Assembly (NCBI GenBank): GCA_013176395.1
Contig: JABMLP010000008.1
Location: 620,001 to 684,000 of the forward strand
Direction: 5' to 3'
From: Venturia oleaginea
Lineage: Eukaryota > Ascomycota > Dothideomycetes > Venturiales > Venturiaceae
Length of the DNA: 64,000 nt
The position numbers were made by a program, and so were the translations under genes. The notes beneath the pieces are model-generated. The model was given only the letters and a program-made list of their open reading frames with translations. It was not told the origin of the DNA and did no database searches. Positions 56,070 to 64,000 of this stretch are shown one piece after another (the first letter of the stretch is position 1; every line of letters begins with the position of its first letter).

Positions 56070-56918
56070 AAGCTTCGTCAATTTGGTAAGCCAACTCCTG
56101 ATTGTTCCTCGAAATCATTCTGTTGGGAGTTCGCCAACCTCTTCGCTAGTTTCAACAGCTCCCTATAACCACAATCGTACAAATCGTTCCTGCCTGGCTC
56201 AAATATCTCGTCTCGGCCCCCCAATGCCCTGTGATTTGTCTCAATTGGCTGATCCTGCAGAGGTTCCGGTAGACTTGAGACGTAGCTCGGGTGGAAGGAT
56301 GAGGAAGCTGACTTTGGAGGAGGTGAGGGATGGGAGATAATACGCGAGGTTTTGTAGAGGATAGGGGGTTGTTGGAGCGTCGCTTGAATAGATCGATTCG
56401 AGTCCAATAAGGACCAAAGACCGGAAGGAAAGCCCAAGTCAATTCAGCTTCTTAGTAACATGCTCAATTGAGCCAACCAATAAATGGTAGAGGTCCTCGA
56501 ACTCAAGTCTGGTTTCTCATAATAAAAACCATACCAAAATCCAGTCCTCCAAATTCAACCCACTTTGTCGCCGCCCGAGTGTTAGTAACTGCTCGAACCA
56601 TGTCAAGCTTTAACCTTCGGCAACTCTTCCGTTAGACGTAAAAAACAACAAGCAAACTCTCACGGTATTCTATCCCTTTATTTGGACTTATATCCGAAAA
56701 TAACCACCGATAGAAGGGAGAAGAAAGGAAGACTTTGTGAAAAATCTCGAGGCGTGGATCTCGATACGAACTCGACTGCCCGAACATCATGAAGAAGAAA
56801 TGATCTAATCAATTTCCAGTGATTATATAGCTTGATCATCCACAATTAGTCCACAATCAATCCAGCTTGCGAATAATACAAACCAAACCAGTCTCCAATC
56901 TTCACCAAGGGTTACAAT
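56070..56918. other. Intergenic
   Basis: No gene recognised. Contains the GMC gene's 3' flank and the upstream region of the small secreted protein. Confidence 0.45.
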
Positions 56919-57249
56919 GCAATTCACAACCATTCTCCTGACAGCCGCTCTAGCCATCACAGCTGCGGTAAAGCCTTTCAAACATTAACCGCCACGATCA
57001 CTCGCAAAGAAACTTGGAGAACTCTCAACTTCGCTACCGTATTAACTTGCCAAAGTGACAGTTGAGACAGGGATATTTTTGCATACAAACTTTGTCCATG
57101 CGTGAGATGGTCACGTTTTTGCTGAACAGACAAAATGTCAAGCCACCATCCTATGCGATGGCTACAAGACCACAAACAACAAGGCAATCAGTTGCCCTGG
57201 TGCTGATTGTTATGTTATTTCAACATGGGCTGATTGGGGGTGTCAGTGA
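56919..57249 (+). CDS. Small secreted cysteine-rich protein (56 aa)
   Basis: Exon 1 (56919-56969) encodes a signal peptide MQFTTILLTAALAITAA. A GTAAAG donor and an AACAG acceptor (intron 56970-57129, 160 bp) join it in frame to exon 2 (57130-57249): TKCQATILCDGYKTTNNKAI then SCPGADCYVISTWADWGCQ. The mature part of about 39 residues has five cysteines. An odd cysteine count and a longish intron leave room for another small exon. No family recognised; size and composition fit a secreted effector-type or antimicrobial peptide. Confidence 0.6.
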
Positions 57250-57311
57250 GGAACGGCTGGTGACGCGACTTTTGATGAAATTGGTAATTTGCATCTCTGT
57301 TTGGGTGCCAT

Positions 57312-57638
57312 TTGGAATCATGGGCACAAAATCATGACCTCGCTGAAAAACGAGGAAGATGCGATGAAGGGATACCGGACTCAAAATATGGTTGCCTCTT
57401 TTGTTTAAAGGAAGGAGATTGTCTCAAGATGGTGGCTATAGAGGGCTGTTCGGCTTCGCAGCCGGAATGCAGTGTCTGTATCGTTCCTACTCGCAATCCA
57501 ATCTATAATCAATGCTTGACGGCCTGGCCAGTCTCTACCTGGTATGGCTGTTCGCCATTCTTCCATTTTCCATATGGCTGTGGGCTGGATACAGTCTGCA
57601 GCCGTGATCGTATTTGTGCCCAAATAGTCTGGCTCTGA
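57312..57638 (+). other. Unassigned cysteine-rich open frame
   Basis: A 108-codon plus frame with 13 cysteines in its last ~95 residues (GRCDEG, GCLFCLKEGDC, GCSASQPECSVC, YGCSPFF, GCGLDTVCSRDRIC). The density is far above chance, but there is no signal peptide and no exon link upstream that I can support. It ends 72 bp before the GPN3 stop on the other strand. It may be an exon of a cysteine-rich gene or a relic. Confidence 0.3.
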
Positions 57639-57709
57639 TGCTCGAGCAACACCGACTTGCGCTCGTGTCTGCTTGTTATGGGTTTCGTCTCGGTCGTGAT
57701 TTTCGTCTC

Positions 57710-58603
57710 TCATGTGTCTTGATCCACCATGTCCGACAACTCATCCTTTGGCTCCTTCGGCTCTTGCGCTTCGTGGTATTGTATCGCATCATCTATGTAG
57801 CTGATGATACCACCAACACTGTCAGGCTCATTGATATCCAACTGCAAGAACGACACCAGACTGAAATCGTCGATCAAACGTCCGACTGCTCTGTTGAGCT
57901 TGGCAAAGGACGCGCCGCCCAACATGTTGTCCACCGTAGTAGGATCCTCGACCTCGTCATGCTCTTCGAAATGCAGTCGTTGTGTAGGTCCAGGATTCTC
58001 GTCTAGCAAATCCGAGTCAACCTGGATGAATCGTCGCAACTCTTTCTTCGCAACTGTGCCCTTGACCAGGTCCATCTTGCTGAGAATGTTGACGTGGGGC
58101 ATACCTAGCATCAACATAGCGCTCATGGCAGACAGGGTTCCCGAGAAGAATTTTGCGCGGTCGACGATGAAAGTGGCTTCGAGGAGATAGGCGGCGCAGA
58201 GACGGATATTCAAGGTGCCTTCCATGAGGTGTTTGGTAAGCGTAGGCAGGATGGGTATGTGCGTGTATAGCTCGATCTGGCCTGGCATGTCTATGATGAT
58301 CAAGTACTCTTCCGAGACATTCTCGAGAGGGTCGGTTATGAAATCGAGGTTTTCGAGCAGGAATTCAAAGCAGTAAATGAGACCACCGTTTGGGCCCAGT
58401 TCCATCTCTTCCATGACATCTTCGAGGCTGATGAGGTCCTTGATGTCGACATCGGGTTGAAAGGCGAAGTCGTCGGCAGCTGGATCGAGGTTGATGTAGA
58501 AGCATGAGCGGCGTTGATTCTGCAGATGCTGAATCATGGCAGAGCAGAAAGTCGTCTTGCCAGCGCCGGCAGGGCCCATGACGACGACTCCGAACTTGCT
58601 CAT
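57710..58603 (-). CDS. GPN3: GPN-loop GTPase 3
   Basis: GPN3 helps assemble and import RNA polymerase II (with GPN1 and GPN2). Single exon, 297 residues. P-loop GPAGAGKTT at 10-18, CFYINLDPAADDF, the defining GPN motif at 70-72 (ELGPNGGLIYC), DMPGQIELYTH (G3) and SKMDLV (G4). The C-terminal ~20 residues are acidic with EPKEPKDE. Divergent from S-adenosylmethionine synthetase, 594 bp between starts. Confidence 0.97.
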   Translation of the reverse strand: MSKFGVVVMGPAGAGKTTFCSAMIQHLQNQRRSCFYINLDPAADDFAFQPDVDIKDLISLEDVMEEMELGPNGGLIYCFEFLLENLDFITDPLENVSEEYLIIIDMPGQIELYTHIPILPTLTKHLMEGTLNIRLCAAYLLEATFIVDRAKFFSGTLSAMSAMLMLGMPHVNILSKMDLVKGTVAKKELRRFIQVDSDLLDENPGPTQRLHFEEHDEVEDPTTVDNMLGGASFAKLNRAVGRLIDDFSLVSFLQLDINEPDSVGGIISYIDDAIQYHEAQEPKEPKDELSDMVDQDT

Positions 58604-59197
58604 GGTGGGTGGTGTTTATGTATGATTGTCAGTGTTGAGTTTGCGCGTTTGGACATGGTCGATGTAGCTGGTGTTGGTGTTGGTACACACTTTCACTGGG
58701 TCTCTTCATACAAACTTTTACTGGGTCTCTTCACGCCCTTCACGCTCTTCACGCCCAGATTCAAGATGCGTGATACGACGCGAACTAGCAGAGTTCCACG
58801 GCAGTAGGCATCCTCAGAATTGATAGTCAATGGAACCCCTCAGAATCAATTGTCAATGGAACACCTCAGAATTGATACTCAATGGAATAAGTCCAGAGAT
58901 TCCCCACACGGCCTAGGGCCAGGTAGAGCTTCTCCGGTCTCGCGAAGCATCTGGTCGAGGTTCGGGCTCAGAAAATAACTGCCGGTGGGAGCCAAAGCGA
59001 GCACGTCTTTTTCAACCATAACCCTCACCCTCTCCTCCACGCCCGCCTTCTCTCTCAATCACAAAACCCTCAATCGACCTCCCACATATTCTCAGGAGAC
59101 AAGTATTTCTGGAGAGCTTCGCGCGCCTTAGATTTCCTCTCATCTCAACACTTTTTCTTCCTTTCTTCACCCCGCCATCCATATTAATTTCGCAACC
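58604..59197. promoter_or_regulatory. Divergent promoter region, GPN3 / SAM synthetase
   Basis: Contains a duplicated string TTCACTGGGTCTCTTCA / TTTACTGGGTCTCTTCA (about 58696-58732), three 26-bp tandem repeats (58812-58889) and a CT-rich leader (about 59027-59170) before the SAM synthetase start. Confidence 0.6.
58812..58889. repeat. Three tandem 26-bp repeats
   Basis: Units at 58812-58837, 58838-58863 and 58864-58889, each opening CCTCAGAAT and closing TCAATGGAA. The middle of each unit differs slightly (TTGATAG, CAATTG, TTGATAC). Lies in the GPN3/SAM promoter region. Confidence 0.85.
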
Positions 59198-60472
59198 ATG
59201 GTTCAAACCAACGGAACTGCTTCGAAGGACACTTTACTCTTCACCTCAGAGTGAGTAGTAGACTCGCGAAGCTTCAGTGGAGCTTGACTGATAATTCATA
59301 GATCCGTCGGTGAAGGCCACCCAGACAAGATCGCCGATCAGGTTTCCGATGCCGTCCTCGATGCTTGCCTCGCTGAGGACCCTCTCTCCAAAGTCGCATG
59401 CGAGACTGCCACCAAGACCGGTATGATCATGGTATTTGGCGAAATCACCACAAAGGCACACCTCGATTACCAGAAGATCATCCGAGGTGCCATCAAGGAC
59501 ATCGGATACGACCACTCAGACAAGGGATTCGACTACAAGACTTGCAATGTTCTCGTTGCCATTGAGCAGCAGAGCCCTGACATCGCACAAGGTCTTCACT
59601 ACGAGAAGGCTCTTGAGGAGCTTGGTGCTGGTGATCAGGGTATCATGTTCGGCTATGCCACGGATGAGACTCCTGAGTTGCTCCCTCTTACTCTTCTCCT
59701 CTCCCACAAGCTCAACTCTGCCATGAAAGAGGCCCGCGTTTCTGGTTCCCTCCCATGGTTGCGACCAGATACCAAGACTCAGGTTACTGTTGAGTACAAG
59801 CATGATGGTGGAGCCGTTGTCCCTCTCCGTGTTGACACAGTTGTTGTTTCCGCTCAGCACTCTGAGTCAATATCTACCGAGGAGCTCCGCAAGGAAATTT
59901 TGGAGAAGATCGTCAAGAAGGTCATCCCTGCCAAGTACCTCGACGAGAAGACCACGTACCACATTCAACCTTCCGGTCTGTTCATCATTGGTGGACCACA
60001 GGGTGACGCCGGTTTGACCGGCCGAAAGATCATTGTTGACACTTACGGCGGGTGGGGTGCCCACGGTGGTGGAGCTTTCTCCGGAAAGGATTACTCTAAG
60101 GTCGATCGCTCGGCGGCTTACCTTGCCCGATGGATCGCAAAATCTTTGGTCACAGCTGGTCTTGCCCGCCGTGCCCTTGTCCAGCTTTCGTACGCTATCG
60201 GTGTCGCCGAGCCTCTGTCCATGTTCGTCGAGACATACGGAACCAGCGACAAGACCTCCCCACAATTAGTCGAGATTATCAAGGCCAACTTCGACCTCCG
60301 ACCAGGTGTCATCGTTAAGGAGTTGGACTTGGCTAAGCCAATCTACTTCCAAACTGCGAAAAACGGTCATTTCAGTATGTATTAATCTGTGCCCTTTAAT
60401 AATCGCATATGCTAACACTTCACAGCCAACCAGAACTTCGCGTGGGAGAAGCCGAAGACCCTCAAGTTCTAA
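59198..60472 (+). CDS. SAM2: S-adenosylmethionine synthetase
   Basis: Makes S-adenosylmethionine from methionine and ATP in the cytosol. Exons 59198-59250, 59302-60374 and 60426-60472 give 1173 nt and 390 residues. Motifs: [36 protein letters not shown], the glycine-rich ATP/phosphate loop in [15 protein letters not shown] and [19 protein letters not shown]. Both introns are 51 bp; the last exon encodes only [14 protein letters not shown]. Codon use is strongly biased to C-ending codons, consistent with high expression. Confidence 0.98.
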
Positions 60473-62023
60473 TCTCCTTCCATTCTCATCACATTTTTCA
60501 ACACAAGCATTATTAATATGCTAGGCGGCGTTTTGGGTAAGACCTCAACGGTCCGGGACCCGGTGTGACAACGTCACCACTTTTCCTACGGTCAATGGCG
60601 GATATACCAAACATACAAAAGTTCGCGCGGTGATTTTCTTTGCGATTATTCAACATAGACCCATGGAGCGGTCCAAATGACATGACACGATGAACGCGTA
60701 TGAGCATATAGCGACGGCGTTTTAGAGGGAGACTTTTCAACATCTCCCCAAGGTTTCAACATATACCTCTCCATTGGGTTTTTCTATATACTTCAGGATC
60801 GGTTGGGTCGGTCAGGTTACGAATCCTGAATTGCTGGTGGGCGGGATAGATTGTCGATCTACGTAGGCTCCTAGTAGATGAATAGAGCGGGTGCTACAAT
60901 CAATCGCAAAACGCTCTTCGTTGTGAACTTGTTAAGAGACACTATCTCGGAAAATTATCGATCCTGAACATCACATGATGGCGCCTTAGCGTTCGCAGGG
61001 GTATGTGACGGAAGCTTGATTTCGCGTTCGACTTCTGCTCTCCACCATCATTTATTTTCGCTCAATGAATCTCTCCGCAGCCGAAGCTAACGGCTACGAA
61101 CATGCTCGGGCAAGCTTGTCGCTTGAACGTGATCATCTTGAAAACGACTTGCTCTAATTTCAGCCCACGAAAGTCTACAAGCCATCGGCCTCGGATCCCG
61201 TAGAAGCTTTCATCTCATACTGTGTGCCTCCCATTGGCAACATGCGCAGAACATATGGCAAGCTGTCTGGTCCGCTTCTCTGGCTTGTGAGTTTGATCGC
61301 CGACTAACTGATCGCTCATCTGGTCCCGACTAAATATCAGCACAAAATCATGTTTGTGAAGGATTTGCTTGCAGCATTGGACATCTTTGTTCTTATCATT
61401 TCGACGCAGATAGGTATCTTCAAGCGGTGGTCATGCTTTCCTGGAGACACAGGGATCTCCTGGAAACCTTGCATCTCATTGTCTCGGGCTCAATATATAC
61501 AAGAGCCTGGATATTTCAGGAGCATTTTCTGTCTAAGCGGATACTCTATTTTGGAGGCGTCATACACTGGAAGTGTCTCGTTGGTGAGATCAATAACAGC
61601 GCTGTGTTACACTTCAATCACACTCAAAGTCATTTCCCGCTACATTTGCAAGTATTGTCAGATCCCTATCTGGCGTTAGTTATTAGCACTTTACAAGGTG
61701 GAGACGGTAATGAAAGTCAAGGGAAATGATTGAGAACAGGAATAAGGCTGAGGTTTGTGGGACGTGTATCAACCCAGCATGGTTCTTTCTGCCATGAACT
61801 ACTTACTGGACGCGTCTAAACATGAGTTTATATTTATTATCACGGCATGAAAAGCATCTCAAAACTCAACGAATCAGACGCCTGAAGCATTCCGTCTTCA
61901 AAGGCTCTAAGCCTGCGTGCAGCTTATTCAGCGAAGCGAGGGACCTGCAGACCCGTCGACCTGCAGGTGGGGCACTCGAAATCTCAAAGACAGTGACCTT
62001 CCTCGAGAAAACACATTGCGACC
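60473..62023. other. Intergenic
   Basis: About 1.5 kb without a recognisable gene. A palindromic CCTGCAGG lies near 61970, with a second CCTGCAG 17 bp upstream. Confidence 0.4.
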
Positions 62024-64000
62024 ATGTTCCAAGGCCAGGAGCTTCTCAAAGCCAAATTCAGCGAGGTTTCTGCGAAGACTATATCGTTGAGCGGAAAGAC
62101 ATTCGCGAGAGGGCGTAATGAGAAAAAGGTACAATCACGCGGGTTCCTCATCTAAAAAAAGACACTAATACTGGTCAGATCAAATTCTCCGAAGCATTTG
62201 CGTACGAGAAACTAAGTGGGCCAAAGTTTATCAGAGTCCTGAAGATCCACCCAGGAGATGATACCGACGTAGTCTCCTGCGATGTTTTCGAGGTGGATCT
62301 TGATTCCAGACCATCATTTGAGGCTCTGTCATACACCTGGGATCTGGATCCGCAATGGGAGACCATGAAATTCGACTTCGTGGGGGATAAAGAAAAAGAA
62401 GAGCGGCCTATTCTTTGCAACGGCACGACGCACCATGTTACCATGAATCTTTACCACGCTTTGACAGAACTTCGACGTCAGAAATTAGACACGCCATTAT
62501 GGGCCGACCAGATCTGCATCAACCAGCATGACGGGGACGAGAAAATTGCGCAACTAGGAATCATGGTAGATGTCTACAGGTCTGCGAGTCGTGTAACGAT
62601 ATGGCTAGGTAAACTGTCTATGCTGCGGAGTAATGCTGTAGATTTTATGGACCAATTGACGGACGAGCCGTATTGGAAGCTTCAACCCAAACCAGATCCT
62701 GATTCCTTAGCGAGGATGAACAGTCTCAGTCGTGCTTTTAAGCAAATGAGCTCACTGACGAAAGGAGTTGGTGATCAATATCATTGGCTTGGTGTCATAC
62801 TAGTCATTGGTCGGCAGTGGTTTCAAAGAGCTTGGACCTTGCAGGAGTTTCTGCTCGCGACTGAGTTCCGCATTCTGATGGGTGATCGAAAGATATCTCC
62901 GAAATCTATCGAGAGAGCATGTTCGCAGGTGGTTGAGTTCTATGCACAAGATCCATTATCGACGCAAGTGGGACTGAACGTCTCCTTTCTTCCGCTGCGC
63001 AGATATATTGAAATCAGAGGCACTCTTTTCAAAGAGCGCGAAGAATTCAAGAATGGCAAGCGGTACTCAGCAGAGGAATATCTGAAGGCCATCCGGGTCA
63101 GACTGGCTAGTGTAATGAAGGATAAAGTCTTTGCGGGTTCTGCACTACTCAAGAAGCATCCATTCCGTACGGTTGATTACCGTTCAACGACCCTCGAAAT
63201 ATACATGGTCTTTGCAACCGACCGTATCTGGCCAGAAATTGGGATCTTCTCACTTTCTCTTGTCGGCGGCGCAGACGCGACAACAGAAGGGCTGCCATCA
63301 TGGGTACCAGATCTCAACAGCCCTCTCCACCCGGAACCTCTCCGATACTGCGGCTGTCCAACTTTCAAAGCACCACTTCTCATCGAGAAGGGCGATTATC
63401 GTATCGACGGCAAGACACTACACCTCAGAGCAGCGAAATGGGACACAGTCAAAGAAGCCGGCGAATCAATCTGGTCCTGGACGCGTTACCATGAGGTACC
63501 CTACAACGAACAGTCTAAACGATGGAAAATGCGTACTTCTACAAGTTCTCAAAAGGAACGCTTCGGCCTCATGTTTTCCCTCCTCAACGATCTTGGAATA
63601 ACATACGCACCAACAGGCGAACGAACAATCGATGCATTCTGGCAAGCCTTGATCAGCGGGATAAATCTGAAAACCGAGGACGGGCTGGATATTTGGCGAC
63701 AGAAGTTTGAGCAATGGTTCGCCTTCACGATTGTGGGTATTAGGGCAGAGTTCTACCTCGAAAAAAATCATGCAGGGAATTATTTGAAGACAGCGTCGAA
63801 AGCTATGAAATGGATGGTACCCTTGATTGCGGATTGGGACGCCATGGAAAAACGTATCTCTACCTTTCTCGATCTACACGATACTGCCATCGCCACGGTC
63901 AACAACACTCCAGGAGAGACTGAACCACCGCTGAGGAAAAATATCTCGCATATCGCAAAACGCCTTTGGGGCACCGAGAAGATCGAAGAAAGCGGATTCT
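62024..64000 (+). CDS. HET-domain (heterokaryon incompatibility) protein, cut by right edge
   Basis: HET-domain proteins act in fungal nonself recognition and programmed cell death; most members have no known function. Exon 1 (62024-62128) joins exon 2 (62179 to the window end) across a 50-bp intron. The HET core is clear: FEALSYTWD, LWADQICINQ, MVDVYRSASRVTIWLG and RQWFQRAWTLQEF. About 640 residues are visible with no stop before 64000. After the HET domain come SLPSWVPDL-type sequence (GLPSWVPDLNSPLH) and a charged C-terminal region. The first exon and start are less certain than the domain. Confidence 0.88.

Overview
This 64 kb window is nuclear DNA from a filamentous ascomycete (Pezizomycotina). 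The evidence is many short GT..AG introns (mostly 47-64 bp), a HET-domain gene, a secreted GMC oxidoreductase, small cysteine-rich secreted proteins, an intron-containing tRNA-Leu(AAG) and typical single-copy fungal housekeeping genes. Leotiomycetes is my best guess at class, from general gene style only.

Layout, left to right. A GH76 mannosidase gene with an in-frame stop (322-1967, -); dihydrolipoamide dehydrogenase (2988-4643, +); a poorly coding stretch with fragments (5.5-7.8 kb); nucleolar Sgd1/NOM1 (7861-10501, -), divergent from SRP14 (10791-11261, +); a large disordered unknown protein (12353-15832, +); NEDD8/Rub1 (16716-17087, +); elongin A (17922-18926, +); tubulin cofactor A (19501-20000, -), divergent from MCM4 (20427-23551, +); THO subunit 7 (24157-25119, -); allantoinase (25538-27389, -); a gene-poor 4 kb holding tRNA-Leu(AAG) (29623-29793, +); a protein with three 37-residue repeats (31584-32429, -); RPA1 (34010-36022, -); an inositol-monophosphatase-like enzyme (37482-38498, +); two cysteine-rich small-protein loci (38.9-41.0 kb); a quinone oxidoreductase (41842-42972, -); a J-domain relic and a frameshifted FAD-oxidase pseudogene (43.3-45.4 kb); VPS74/GOLPH3 (46713-47968, -); mitochondrial acyl carrier protein (48491-49389, -), divergent from complex I subunit NDUFS8 (49713-50788, +); a DNA-methyltransferase-like relic (about 51.45-51.82 kb); a class I glutamine amidotransferase (52289-53250, -); a GMC oxidoreductase (54187-56069, +); a small secreted protein (56919-57249, +); GPN3 (57710-58603, -), divergent from S-adenosylmethionine synthetase (59198-60472, +); and a HET-domain gene cut by the right edge.

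Two things stand out. First, at least nine copies of a diverged foldback (hairpin) element are scattered through the window: two arms of about 30 bp around a core resembling TTTCTGGC..GCCAGAAA and ATCGATATCGATC. All clear copies lie at gene 3' ends or in a gene's last intron, and the three longest introns of the 38 modelled here (240, 270, 274 bp) are exactly the three that carry a copy. Second, the tRNA-Leu(AAG) gene is complete but split inside its T-loop by a 56-bp insertion that begins GTAAG and ends ACAG, like a spliceosomal intron, in addition to its normal anticodon intron.

The genes do not form one pathway. Local logic is limited to divergent pairs (the two complex I-associated genes; MCM4 with ACGCGT boxes, which also occur upstream of RPA1) and to a background of decay: one nonsense-mutated gene, one pseudogene with three frameshifts, and two relics. 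Exon boundaries were read by eye from splice motifs, frame and family conservation; coordinates given are outer limits, with exon details in each entry.
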